From Candidatus Neomicrothrix sp. UBA2131 (GTDB taxonomy: Bacteria > Actinomycetota > Acidimicrobiia > Acidimicrobiales > MedAcidi-G1): a stretch of 24,204 nt of DNA. How positions within the stretch are numbered: the stretch's first letter is position 1; each line of letters starts with the position of its first letter. The stretch covers positions 1-24,204 of the forward strand of contig DCXR01000024.1 in assembly GCA_002329075.1 (NCBI GenBank), in the 5' to 3' direction. Positions 1 to 7,633 of the stretch are shown piece by piece. The notes under the pieces were generated by a model, which ran no database searches, had not been told where the DNA came from, and saw nothing but the letters and a program-made list of their open reading frames with translations. The translations under genes were made by a program, and so were the position numbers.

Positions 1-56
1 ACTCCCGACCTTCGGTCCCCCAGACCGACGCGCTAACCAAGCTGCGCCACAGCCCG
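1..56 (-). tRNA. tRNA-Pro (anticodon GGG), 3' part cut off by the window edge
   Basis: Read on the minus strand from base 56, the sequence starts with the acceptor strand CGGGCTG, then TG, then a D-arm with GCGC/GCGC stems around AGCTTGGTTA. The anticodon arm has stem TCGGT/ACCGA and loop CTGGGGG, which gives anticodon GGG and therefore proline. The variable loop and the start of the T-arm follow, and the window then ends. The T-loop, the 3' acceptor strand and any encoded CCA are outside. The 5' end is set by the acceptor and D-arm layout typical of bacterial tRNA-Pro. Confidence 0.95.
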
Positions 57-60
57 CTGT

Positions 61-101
61 GGAGCCGCAACCCTACCGGCGACGGCCGCTGCGACGGCTC
101 C
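61..101. repeat. 7-bp inverted repeat around the tRNA-Pro promoter
   Basis: GGAGCCG at 61-67 is exactly complementary to CGGCTCC at 95-101, with 27 bases between. The pair flanks the predicted -10 of tRNA-Pro. It could be an operator-like dyad or chance in GC-rich DNA. Confidence 0.3.
70..75 (-). promoter_or_regulatory. Predicted -10 box (TAGGGT) of tRNA-Pro
   Basis: The minus-strand hexamer TAGGGT ends 13 bases before the mature tRNA 5' end. This would leave a leader of about six bases for RNase P. It matches the TANNNT form seen upstream of several genes here. No convincing -35 box is visible. Confidence 0.5.
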
Positions 102-229
102 GAAACGTCCATGCGAGCATGGACCAATGGACTTGACCAGCGGCGCACATGCCGAACGACCGCTTTGCGAACGGCCACGGGACGGCACCGGCAACCGCCT
201 CCTTGCCGCCGGCCACGAGGGACCCTGAG

Positions 230-1108
230 ATGGAGACGCGCCGCCTCGGCCGCACCGGACACCACAGCAGCGTCGCCATCCTGGGCGGGGCCGCCTTCGC
301 CACGGACTCCCCCGAGGCCGCCGAGCCGTTCCTGGCCGACGCCCTCACCGCCGGCCTGAACCACCTCGACATCGCCCCCGGCTACGGCCTCGCCGAACGA
401 GCCGTCGGGCCCCACCTCCCGGCACTGCGCGACCGACTGTTCATCGCCGGCAAGACCCGCGAGACCGAGCACGACTGGGCACGATCACGCCTCGACAAGA
501 CGCTCACCCGCCTCCAGGTCGACCACCTCGACCTCTACCAGGCCCACGGGGTCACCTCGGTCGACGAACTCGACCGCAGGACCGAGGCCTTCGAGGTGAT
601 CATCGACGCCCGCGAGCAGGGCCTCACACGCTTCATCGGCATCACCGGCCACGACCTCGGCGCCCCCCGGGCCCACCTCGAGGCCATCCGCCGCTACGAC
701 GTCGACACGGTCATGTTCCCCGTCTACCCACGCGTCTGGGCGGACCCCGCCTACCGGGCCGACGCCGAGGCGCTGCTGGCCGAATGCGCTGCCCGAGACG
801 TCGGCGTCATGGCCATCAAGGCCGTGGCCTGGCGACCATGGGGCGACCGCCGGCCCGACGCGATGACCTGGTACGAACCCCAGCGCACAGACTCAGGCAT
901 CGAGCGCGGAGTCCGGTTCTCCCTGTCGATCCCCGGCGTCCACGCATTCTGCACCCCCAGCGACCCCGCCACGGCACGACAGGCAATCAGAGCAGCCGCC
1001 CGCTTCGCCCCCCTCACCGACGCAGAACGCTCGGCCGCCACCGAAGATGTCGGCTCCGACGAGGTGATCTTCCCGATGGCCGAAAGAGCGGTCTCCCCCT
1101 GGCGCTGA
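230..1108 (+). CDS. Aldo/keto reductase family protein
   Basis: A 292-residue NAD(P)H-dependent oxidoreductase of the aldo/keto reductase family, probably a cytosolic TIM barrel; the substrate cannot be predicted. The expected catalytic tetrad is present: Asp47 and Tyr52 (LDIAPGYG), Lys75 (IAGKTRE) and His106 (YQAHGV). The N-terminus METRRLGRTG is typical of the family. I chose ATG 230 because GAGGGA lies about 8 bases upstream and family similarity begins here. A longer in-frame start at 149 would add 27 low-complexity residues. The gene stands alone: tRNA-Pro is divergent upstream, and the zinc-ribbon gene converges on it after a 14-bp gap. No clear -10 box is visible in the upstream region, bases 102-229. 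Confidence 0.9.
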   Translation: METRRLGRTGHHSSVAILGGAAFATDSPEAAEPFLADALTAGLNHLDIAPGYGLAERAVGPHLPALRDRLFIAGKTRETEHDWARSRLDKTLTRLQVDHLDLYQAHGVTSVDELDRRTEAFEVIIDAREQGLTRFIGITGHDLGAPRAHLEAIRRYDVDTVMFPVYPRVWADPAYRADAEALLAECAARDVGVMAIKAVAWRPWGDRRPDAMTWYEPQRTDSGIERGVRFSLSIPGVHAFCTPSDPATARQAIRAAARFAPLTDAERSAATEDVGSDEVIFPMAERAVSPWR

Positions 1109-1122
1109 ACCAGGGGAAAGCC

Positions 1123-1335
1123 TCAGGTCACCAACTCGACGACGCCCTCCAGCAGGCGCCAAGCCAGGTAGAGCGCGGCAGCAGAGGCGAACACCCAGAA
1201 GTGCCACGGGATCTTCTGCGACCTCGCAGGGTTGCCATCCGAGTCCTCGACACGGTCGCCGCACGTGGGACAGGTGCCGACCACCGACACGGCGTTCGGG
1301 CTGAGGTACCTGTCGCACGAGGCGCACCAGGGCAT
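1123..1335 (-). CDS. Small zinc-ribbon protein with one membrane helix
   Basis: A 70-residue protein of no named family that I recognise. Two CxxC pairs, Cys4/Cys7 and Cys22/Cys25 (CPTCG), form a likely zinc ribbon. A hydrophobic helix covers about residues 46-66, so it is probably a small membrane protein with the ribbon on one face. It follows the phosphatase gene with only 15 bases between, in the same reading frame, with no SD before its ATG, so translation may depend on ribosomes leaving the upstream gene. The function is unknown; zinc-ribbon proteins of this size often act as adaptors. The reading frame and composition support a real gene. Confidence 0.7.
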   Translation of the reverse strand: MPWCASCDRYLSPNAVSVVGTCPTCGDRVEDSDGNPARSQKIPWHFWVFASAAALYLAWRLLEGVVELVT

Positions 1336-1350
1336 CAGGAGAAACCCGGA

Positions 1351-2424
1351 TCAGGTCTTGCGGATCGCCAGGATGGCGATGTCGTCCTCGACGATGCCGT
1401 GGCTGAAGTCGTTGACCGCATCCAGCAACTGCTTGCAGAGAACGTCGGGGGCGATGCCCGGGTTGCGACGCAGGGCGTCACCAATCCGCTGCTCACCGAA
1501 CTGCTCATCACCGGTCCGGGCCTCGGCCAGCCCGTCGGTGTAGAGCAACACCATGTCGTCACGCTCGAGCGGAATCTCGCGACTGAAGAAGGTGCTGCCC
1601 GAATCGAGCATCAGCAGAGGACCCGTCGAACGCAGCGGTCGCACCTCGCGCTCATGGAACAGGAAGGTGGCCGGATGGCCCGCCGAGGCATACCGCAGCG
1701 TCTCAGCCTCGGTGTCGAACACCAGAACGACCAGCGAGATGAACTCCTCGCCCCGCTCGACCGACGCCATCTGCCGGTTGAGTTCCTCCAGCGCCTGCGC
1801 CGGGTCGCGGAACTGGGCGAGGAACGACCGCAGCAGGTACTTGGCCTGGAAGGCGGTGATGGACGCCTCGATGCCATGGCCGGCAACGTCGCCAATGACA
1901 GCTGCAAGCCGCGTCGGTGAGGCCTTGAATACGTCGAAGAAGTCGCCTGCCATGAAGCCGGTGCCGGCCTGGTAGACGCGTCCCACGTCGAACCCGGAGA
2001 ACTCGGGGAGGTCCTCGGGGGCCAACCGGGCAGCCCACGCCTTGGGGGCCAGGTCCTCCTGGTCGAGCGCCTCCTGGGCACGTCTCTCGATGTCGATCCT
2101 CTGGCGTGCCATACGTGCCTCGCGCACGGCGTTGCGCGCCCAGACAGTGGAGACCAGGGCCGGCAGGCCGACGAGGGCGAACACGATCGACACACTGGCC
2201 GGATCGAAGTAGGCGTTGACGAGCGACGCGACCGCCAACAACCCGTAGAGGATCGCCGCGTGGGACTCCTTGCGGAAGGTCGACCAGGCCAGCGTGTAGG
2301 CGTCAGGCGAGACCTCGGCATCAATCCGGTGGATCAGCCGATAGCGGTGGCGCGCCGAACGTGCCCAGCTGAACGTGGCTGCCAGACACACGAGGCCCAC
2401 GAGGGTGAGTACCGGAGTGCGCAT
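1351..2424 (-). CDS. Membrane-anchored PP2C-type (SpoIIE/RsbU) serine phosphatase
   Basis: A 357-residue protein. The N-terminal part has about three hydrophobic segments (near 4-20, 57-73 and 77-95), then a charged, probably coiled linker (98-135). The C-terminal half is a SpoIIE-type phosphatase domain. Metal-binding acidic motifs are visible: GDFFD (160-164), GDVAGHG (178-184), SAGHP (247-251), TDG (297-299) and DDIAI (347-351). Relatives dephosphorylate anti-sigma-factor antagonists in partner-switching systems, which is the inferred role; no HATPase or STAS partner lies nearby. No GAF, PAS or HAMP domain is visible, so the membrane part is the likely sensor. The start is an ATG with a TACGAT hexamer 8 bases upstream and no SD, so the mRNA may be leaderless. 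Confidence 0.9.
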   Translation of the reverse strand: MRTPVLTLVGLVCLAATFSWARSARHRYRLIHRIDAEVSPDAYTLAWSTFRKESHAAILYGLLAVASLVNAYFDPASVSIVFALVGLPALVSTVWARNAVREARMARQRIDIERRAQEALDQEDLAPKAWAARLAPEDLPEFSGFDVGRVYQAGTGFMAGDFFDVFKASPTRLAAVIGDVAGHGIEASITAFQAKYLLRSFLAQFRDPAQALEELNRQMASVERGEEFISLVVLVFDTEAETLRYASAGHPATFLFHEREVRPLRSTGPLLMLDSGSTFFSREIPLERDDMVLLYTDGLAEARTGDEQFGEQRIGDALRRNPGIAPDVLCKQLLDAVNDFSHGIVEDDIAILAIRKT

Positions 2425-2432
2425 TCGCGCCC

Positions 2433-2438
2433 ATCGTA
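2433..2438 (-). promoter_or_regulatory. Predicted -10 box (TACGAT) of the phosphatase gene, leaderless layout
   Basis: TACGAT on the minus strand ends 8 bases before the ATG at 2424, and no SD lies between them. Transcription would start at or within two bases of the start codon. No -35 box is recognisable. Confidence 0.5.
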
Positions 2439-2512
2439 ACCCCCGTCCGGGACCGCCACCCGAAGGACAGTCGAATCCCTGCCGTCATCAGGATCCGACC
2501 TCCCGAATCCAC

Positions 2513-3823
2513 CTATTCCGAGCGACGACGCACCCGCAACTTGATGGGCGTCGAGCCCAACCCCAGGTCCTCGCGCAGGCGCCGCTCGAGGTAACGCAGC
2601 CACGTCCTGGGCAGTTCCCGATTGGCGAACAGCGTGAACGTCGGAGGGTCGGTGGCGCCCTGGGTGGCGTACAGGACCCGTGCACCCGCAGGCGCCGGAT
2701 GCTCGGACTGTGCAGCCCGGACCACGTCGTTGACCCGGCGCGTGGGGATCCGCGTGCGGTAGTCCTCGATCGATTCGGCCAGCGCCGGCCAGAGGCGCCC
2801 CACGTTCTTCCCCGTCAGGGCGCTGATCCGCAGGACCGGAGCATCTCCGACGAAGTGGAGGCGCTGCCCCACCTGTTCGGTGACGTCCGCCCGCTGCTCG
2901 GTGTCGCACAGGTCCCACTTGTTGAGCAGAACCACGATCGGACACCCGGCAGCGTCGACCCGCTCGGCGAGACGCTGGTCCTGATGCGTGACACCGATCG
3001 TGGAATCGATCACCAGCAGCGCCACGTCCGACGTGTCGACCGACCTGAGCGCACGGACCAGCGAGTAGTACTCGGTGTCCTCGTCGATCCTCGCCTTGCG
3101 GCGCATTCCGGCGGTGTCGATGAACCGGACCGGGCCGTGCCCTGTCTCGACGACGGTGTCGACCGAGTCTCGTGTGGTGCCGGGACGGTCGTGCACGACG
3201 GCCCGCTCCTCTCCGATGAGGCGGTTGAACAGCGTCGACTTGCCGACGTTCGGACGCCCGACGATGGACACGCCCAGCACCCGGGGCTCGGCTTGTTCCT
3301 CGTCCCCGCCTGACGCACCCTCATCGGCCTCCTCCGAAAACAACCCGACGAGGCGGTCCAGCAGGTCGCCGGTCCCCCGACCGTGCAGGGCGCTGACCGA
3401 TACCGGATCGCCGAGTCCCAACGAAAGCAGCTCCCAGCTGGCCGCCTCGTGCACCCGGTCGTCGACCTTGTTGGCGACCACGATCACCGAGTCGGCACGG
3501 CCACGCAGCAGCGCAGCCACCCGGTCATCGTCCTCGGTGACCCCGACGGTCGCATCGACTACGAACAGCACGACATCGGCATCGGCGATCGCCTTCTCGC
3601 TCTGCCGGCTGACCTGCTCGTCGAGCGAGTCGCCGCCGGTCAGCCAGCCCCCGGTGTCGATGAGCGTGAACGGACGGCCCTGCCACGCGGCGTCGACCTC
3701 CTTGCGGTCCCTGGTCACGCCGGGGCGCTCCTCGACGATCGCCTCGCGCCGGCCGATTATCCGGTTCAGCAACGTCGACTTGCCGACGTTCGGCCGCCCG
3801 ACGATCGCAACGACGGGGGTCAT
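2513..3823 (-). CDS. der: Ribosome biogenesis GTPase Der (EngA)
   Basis: A 436-residue tandem GTPase needed for late 50S subunit assembly. Two complete G domains are visible. The first has GRPNVGKST at 9-17, DTGG at 56-59 and NKVD at 118-121. The second has GRPNVGKST at 189-197, DTAG at 236-239 and NKWD at 301-304. An acidic linker (about 161-180) separates them, and a KH-like domain ends the protein (about 350-436). The length is normal for the family. Its ATG overlaps the stop of the DUF512 gene in an ATGA, so the two are translationally coupled. An 88-bp gap separates it from the downstream phosphatase gene. Confidence 0.98.
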   Translation of the reverse strand: MTPVVAIVGRPNVGKSTLLNRIIGRREAIVEERPGVTRDRKEVDAAWQGRPFTLIDTGGWLTGGDSLDEQVSRQSEKAIADADVVLFVVDATVGVTEDDDRVAALLRGRADSVIVVANKVDDRVHEAASWELLSLGLGDPVSVSALHGRGTGDLLDRLVGLFSEEADEGASGGDEEQAEPRVLGVSIVGRPNVGKSTLFNRLIGEERAVVHDRPGTTRDSVDTVVETGHGPVRFIDTAGMRRKARIDEDTEYYSLVRALRSVDTSDVALLVIDSTIGVTHQDQRLAERVDAAGCPIVVLLNKWDLCDTEQRADVTEQVGQRLHFVGDAPVLRISALTGKNVGRLWPALAESIEDYRTRIPTRRVNDVVRAAQSEHPAPAGARVLYATQGATDPPTFTLFANRELPRTWLRYLERRLREDLGLGSTPIKLRVRRRSE

Positions 3824-5175
3824 GCCAGCGCCCCCCGGAGCGCAGCCCCATCGGTCGCCACGACCTCCACCGGACGCGGCAGGTCATCGGGCACCAGGCC
3901 GTCCAGGAACCGGCCGCCGCTGAGGCAGACATCCGGCAGCAGGTACCGGTGGCCCTCCGGCTCGTCGCCCAGCACCCGGGCGAGGTCCTCGCCGACGAGC
4001 AGGCCCGTAACGCCCACGTTGCCGCCGAAGAAGCGGTTCCCGACCGCCAACACACGCACGTCGGGCCGGCCCAGGCCGTCCACCAGCGGCCCGAGCACCG
4101 GTGCACCCAACTCGCCGGTCAGCACCGCCACCGGGGCGTCACCCCGGGCCCGCAGATGAACATGGCCGTCCGTGCGGGGCGCCCTGAAACCCACCGCCGG
4201 GGCCCCGTCGACCGCCCGGAAGAAGCCCGATGTCCCGGGCCCGGGACCACCGGATCCTTCGCCCAGGAAGCCCATTTCGAACGAGCGGGCCATGCCGATC
4301 CCGTCCTCGTGCATCGGGAAGCCCTCGTAGGCTTCGGCGGGCGGAAACCCGCGGCCGGCCAGCAGGTAGTACTCGTCAGCGGCGAAGACCAGCCGGCGAC
4401 CGACGGCAGCTAGGAACACCCCCTGCCACGCCTCGACCGTGTCGACCACGAAGGCCGCCTCACCGGCCGTGTGCGGCCGCATCCGCTCCTCATCGGCGTG
4501 CCGGCTCACCCCGAGCGGCACCACGCAGAGGCTGGCCAGTTCGCTGAACCTCTCGGCGACGCCGGCGAGCGTGTCCTCGAGCCACAGGCCGTCGTTGACG
4601 CCGGGACACACCACCACCTGGCCGTGCACCTCGATGCCTTGGTCGAGGAGCGCCCACAGCCACCGCAGGCTGGTGCCACCCCGTCGGTTGCGCAACATCT
4701 CGGTGCGCTTACCCGGATCGGTGGCGTGGATGCTCACGTAGAGCGGGCTGAGCCGCTCGGTGACAACCCGCTCGAGGTCGGCCTCGGTGAACCGGGTCAG
4801 CGTCGTGAAGTTGCCGTACAGAAACGACAGGCGGTAGTCGTCGTCCTTGAGGTACAGGCTGCGGCGCATCCCCGGTGGCAACTGGTAGATGAAGCAGAAC
4901 TCGCAGTGGTTGTCGCAGGTCTGGACCCGGTCGAACAGCGGACTGTCGACCTCGATGCCCAGCGGCGCACCGGCCGCCTTGTCGACCTCGATGTCGTGGC
5001 GCAGCCCGCCACGGTCGACGTCGAGCAGCAGCGACGGCTCGTCGACCAGCAGCTGGTACTGGATGACGTCGCGGGGAACCTGCTCGTTGATTGCGAGGAT
5101 GCAGTCGCCGGGCGCGACCCCGGCCCGCTGCGCAGGCGAATCGGAGGCGACGGCGACCACCACGGGGGCCGACAT
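3820..5175 (-). CDS. DUF512 radical-SAM protein with N-terminal PDZ domain
   Basis: A 451-residue protein. Residues 1-45 form a PDZ-like segment (SPAQRAGVAPGD near 13-24). The radical-SAM cluster motif is Cys87-x3-Cys91-x2-Cys94, followed by the family signature around 95-128 (QLPPGMR, DDDYRLSFLYGNF). The rest is the DUF512 region. A [4Fe-4S] cluster and SAM use are expected; the substrate is not known to me. The family often sits next to der, as here with a 4-bp overlap, which suggests a link to ribosome assembly or its quality control (inference). I chose ATG 5175 because the PDZ begins there and a TAGCCT hexamer ends 7 bases upstream; the frame stays open further upstream, opposite ispH. 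Confidence 0.92.
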   Translation of the reverse strand: MSAPVVVAVASDSPAQRAGVAPGDCILAINEQVPRDVIQYQLLVDEPSLLLDVDRGGLRHDIEVDKAAGAPLGIEVDSPLFDRVQTCDNHCEFCFIYQLPPGMRRSLYLKDDDYRLSFLYGNFTTLTRFTEADLERVVTERLSPLYVSIHATDPGKRTEMLRNRRGGTSLRWLWALLDQGIEVHGQVVVCPGVNDGLWLEDTLAGVAERFSELASLCVVPLGVSRHADEERMRPHTAGEAAFVVDTVEAWQGVFLAAVGRRLVFAADEYYLLAGRGFPPAEAYEGFPMHEDGIGMARSFEMGFLGEGSGGPGPGTSGFFRAVDGAPAVGFRAPRTDGHVHLRARGDAPVAVLTGELGAPVLGPLVDGLGRPDVRVLAVGNRFFGGNVGVTGLLVGEDLARVLGDEPEGHRYLLPDVCLSGGRFLDGLVPDDLPRPVEVVATDGAALRGALA

Positions 5176-5182
5176 GGCGCCA

Positions 5183-5188
5183 AGGCTA
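5183..5188 (-). promoter_or_regulatory. Predicted -10 box (TAGCCT) of the DUF512-der operon
   Basis: On the minus strand TAGCCT is followed by seven bases (tggcgcc) and then ATG 5175, with no SD. This is a leaderless layout. It shares the 54-bp divergent gap with the ispH promoter. Confidence 0.55.
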
Positions 5189-5216
5189 CCGAAGGGGTGC
5201 GCCACCACGTGAGGGC

Positions 5217-5222
5217 TAGGGT
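5217..5222 (+). promoter_or_regulatory. Predicted -10 box (TAGGGT) of ispH
   Basis: TAGGGT is followed by seven bases (ccgaccc) and then GTG 5230. There is no SD at a usable distance, so the transcript is probably leaderless. No -35 box is recognisable. Confidence 0.55.
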
Positions 5223-5229
5223 CCGACCC

Positions 5230-6264
5230 GTGGAGGTCACCCGCGTGCTGCTCGCCGAGCCCCGGGGCTTCTGTGCCGGTGTCGAGATGGCCATCAAGGC
5301 CCTCACCTGGCTGGTCCGGGCCTTCGACGGGCCCGTCCACTGCTACCACGAGATCGTCCACAACAAGCTCGTGGTCGAACGCTTCGAAGCGCTGGGCGTG
5401 GTGTTCGTCGAGGACATCGCCGAAGTCCCCGAAGGTGCACCGGTCATGCTCTCCGCCCACGGTTCGGCCCCCGACGTCGTCCGGCGGGCACACGACGTCG
5501 GCGGCTACACGGTCGATGCGGTCTGCCCGCTCGTCACCAAGGTCCACCACGAGGTCAAGACCCGTGCCCGCAAGGGCTTCCAGATCGTCTACGTAGGCCA
5601 CGAGGGCCACGAGGAGGCGGTGGGCACCATCGCCGTGGCACCCGAGGCCATGCACCGGGTCGAATCCCCCGCCGAGGTCGACGCACTCCCCGACCTCGGC
5701 GAAGACGTGGCGGTCCTCGCCCAGACGACGCTCAGCCACCGCGACTGGTCCGGTGTCCTAGATGCCGCCCACGAACGCTGGCCGGCCCTGTGGTCGCCGG
5801 ACCGTAGCGACCTCTGCTTCGCCACCACCAACCGCCAGGGGGCGCTGCTCGAGCTGGTCGACCACTGCGACGCCGTCGTCGTGATCGGCTCGACCAACAG
5901 CTCCAACACCCGGGCCCTCGTCAAGTTGGCCGAGGAGGCCGGCTGCCCACGGGTGGTCTGGATCAACCGGGCCGACGAACTCCCCGACGACCTCTCCGGC
6001 ACGGTCGGCGTCACCGCCGGAGCCTCGGCCCCCGACGAGGTCGTCGACGCGGTGCTCGCCACACTCGACCCGACAGACGGCGTCGAGGTGGTTCAACACA
6101 CCGAGGAGGACGAGTACTTCCCACCGCCACGCAACCTCCGCGACCTGTTGGCGACCATCCGCGGCTTCGCTGGGTTCGGATTCGCCGGACCACCGCCAAT
6201 GGCCCACTTCGACGACCGCTCCGTCGCAGCGTCCGGGGCGCTGGCCTCCCTCGACCGGATCTGA
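5230..6264 (+). CDS. ispH: 4-hydroxy-3-methylbut-2-enyl diphosphate reductase (IspH/LytB)
   Basis: The last enzyme of the MEP isoprenoid pathway. It reduces HMBPP to IPP and DMAPP using a [4Fe-4S] cluster. The three cluster cysteines are Cys15 (RGFCAG), Cys99 (DAVCPLV) and Cys196 (DLCFATTNRQ). Substrate-binding histidines His44 (EIVHN), His77 (SAHGSAP) and His127, the acid Glu129 (GHEEAVG) and the STNSSNT loop (221-227) are all present. It has 344 residues, slightly longer than E. coli IspH because of its C-terminal tail. GTG 5230 was chosen because family similarity starts within a few residues and TAGGGT sits 7 bases upstream. It is divergent from DUF512 and ends 4 bp from the convergent plsC stop. 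Confidence 0.97.
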   Translation: MEVTRVLLAEPRGFCAGVEMAIKALTWLVRAFDGPVHCYHEIVHNKLVVERFEALGVVFVEDIAEVPEGAPVMLSAHGSAPDVVRRAHDVGGYTVDAVCPLVTKVHHEVKTRARKGFQIVYVGHEGHEEAVGTIAVAPEAMHRVESPAEVDALPDLGEDVAVLAQTTLSHRDWSGVLDAAHERWPALWSPDRSDLCFATTNRQGALLELVDHCDAVVVIGSTNSSNTRALVKLAEEAGCPRVVWINRADELPDDLSGTVGVTAGASAPDEVVDAVLATLDPTDGVEVVQHTEEDEYFPPPRNLRDLLATIRGFAGFGFAGPPPMAHFDDRSVAASGALASLDRI

Positions 6265-6268
6265 GCGC

Positions 6269-6991
6269 TCAGTCCCCGTCGGCCTCTTCCAGGGGCACAG
6301 GCCGCGGCAGCGCCGGCCGTCCCGCCAGCCGCTGCGCCTCGTCGAACACCGCCTGCATCCGCTGACGCAGTTCCTCGGTCAACTCCTCGACCACACGACG
6401 CTGCACCCGCCCCTCCACCACCGGGGGCCTCAGCGGTTCGCCGACCACGATGAACACCTTGGTGGGCCGGATGAAGGGCGAGCCTCCCGGCATGGCGTGG
6501 TCGGTACCCGCAATGCCCAACGGCACGATCGGCACGCCCGCCCGGGTGGCAACGAAGGCAGGACCGGCGTGCATCTCCTCGGCAAGCACCACCGGGCCAT
6601 GCCGCCGCGTGCCCTCGGGGAACATCACCATCGGCTCGCCACGTTCGAGAACCTCCTGACAGGCCCGTAGCGCCGCCCGGTCGGCTGTCCCCCGCTCGAC
6701 CGGGAAGCCGCCGACGATGGTGAGGAAGCGGCCACCGAGCCTCGACTTCCAGAGCGACTCCTTGCCGAGGAACCGCAGGCGACGGGACGTGGCCATGCCA
6801 CCAACGGGCGTGTCGAGGTACGACCGGTGGACCGGAGCGAGGATGTAGGGCTCCTCGCTCGGCAGGTTCTCCTTGCCGACCACCCGGAAGCGGAACCATG
6901 CCTTGAGCAGCAGCCAGAGCAGTGACCAGAAGAAGTGGTAGGCGAACCGGTCGACCCGGCTCATCTCCCGTCCGAGGTCCGATTCGTTCAT
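6269..6991 (-). CDS. plsC: 1-acyl-sn-glycerol-3-phosphate acyltransferase (PlsC family)
   Basis: A 240-residue acyltransferase of phospholipid synthesis. It would move an acyl group to lysophosphatidate at the inner membrane face. Motif I is His55-x4-Asp60 (HRSYLD), motif II is GFPVERG (95-101), motif III is FPEGTR (124-129) and motif IV is GVPIVPLGI (152-160). A hydrophobic stretch near 18-34 probably associates with the membrane. Its ATG overlaps the cmk stop (ATGA), so it is the last gene of the tyrA-aroA-cmk-plsC operon. The exact acyl acceptor is inferred from the family. It converges on ispH with a 4-bp gap, leaving no room for a separate terminator. Confidence 0.92.
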   Translation of the reverse strand: MNESDLGREMSRVDRFAYHFFWSLLWLLLKAWFRFRVVGKENLPSEEPYILAPVHRSYLDTPVGGMATSRRLRFLGKESLWKSRLGGRFLTIVGGFPVERGTADRAALRACQEVLERGEPMVMFPEGTRRHGPVVLAEEMHAGPAFVATRAGVPIVPLGIAGTDHAMPGGSPFIRPTKVFIVVGEPLRPPVVEGRVQRRVVEELTEELRQRMQAVFDEAQRLAGRPALPRPVPLEEADGD

Positions 6992-7629
6992 GGGAGCAGC
7001 GCCACGATCGCCTCCACCACCTCGTCGACGGTGAGGTCGGACGTGTCGAGGATGACCGACCCGTCCGCCTCGACGAGGGGGCTGACCTTGCGGCCGCTGT
7101 CGGCTGCATCACGGCGACGGATGTCGGCGGCGACCACCTCGACGTCGATGCCGCCCGTCTCGCCGGCCCGACGTCGCGCCCGCTCCTCCGGCGAGGCCGT
7201 CAGGTACACCTTGAGGAGGGCATCGGGGAATACGACCGAGCCGATGTCGCGACCCTCTACGACCCCGCCACCCCGTTCTGCGACCCAGTTCCGCTGGCGC
7301 CCCACCAGGTCGATGCGCACGTCGGCGACCGCCGCCACCACGCTCACCGCCGAGGTGACCTCGGGGCCCCGGATCGCCTGCGTGGCGTCGACTCCGTCGA
7401 CGACGCAGGAGGTCCGGTCGAGTTGCAGGTCCATGGCCCGGGCGGTGCGGGCCAGCGCCACCTCGTCCTGGAGGTCGATTCCGGCCCGCAGGGCGGCGAA
7501 TGCGACGGCGCGGTACATGGCACCGGTGTCGAGGTACGCCAACCCCAGCCTGTCGGCGAGCGCCCGGGCAATGGTCGTCTTGCCAGAGCCGGCCGGGCCG
7601 TCGATGGCGATCACATCCGGGCCGGGCAT
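6988..7629 (-). CDS. cmk: Cytidylate kinase (CMP/dCMP kinase)
   Basis: A 213-residue nucleoside monophosphate kinase that phosphorylates CMP and dCMP with ATP in the cytosol. The P-loop GPAGSGKT is at 11-18, followed by the LDTGAMYRAVA signature (about 33-43). VEGRDIGSVVFPDA and the lid segment rich in Arg (SPEERARRRAG) follow. The length is typical. The start at ATG 7629 is 4 bp after the aroA stop and has GGGGGAG about 9 bases upstream. The frame stays open far upstream through aroA, but that extension has no similarity to the family. In many actinomycetes cmk is followed by der; here plsC, ispH and DUF512 lie between them. Confidence 0.96.
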   Translation of the reverse strand: MPGPDVIAIDGPAGSGKTTIARALADRLGLAYLDTGAMYRAVAFAALRAGIDLQDEVALARTARAMDLQLDRTSCVVDGVDATQAIRGPEVTSAVSVVAAVADVRIDLVGRQRNWVAERGGGVVEGRDIGSVVFPDALLKVYLTASPEERARRRAGETGGIDVEVVAADIRRRDAADSGRKVSPLVEADGSVILDTSDLTVDEVVEAIVALLP

Positions 7630-7633
7630 GCCT

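Noticed and set aside
149..229. 27-residue extension of the aldo/keto reductase
   Set aside because: No SD before ATG 149, low-complexity sequence, and the family N-terminus plus an SD fit ATG 230.
5176..5739. 188-residue N-terminal extension of the DUF512 protein
   Set aside because: It would lie antisense to the start of ispH, has no recognisable domain, and the PDZ segment begins at ATG 5175.
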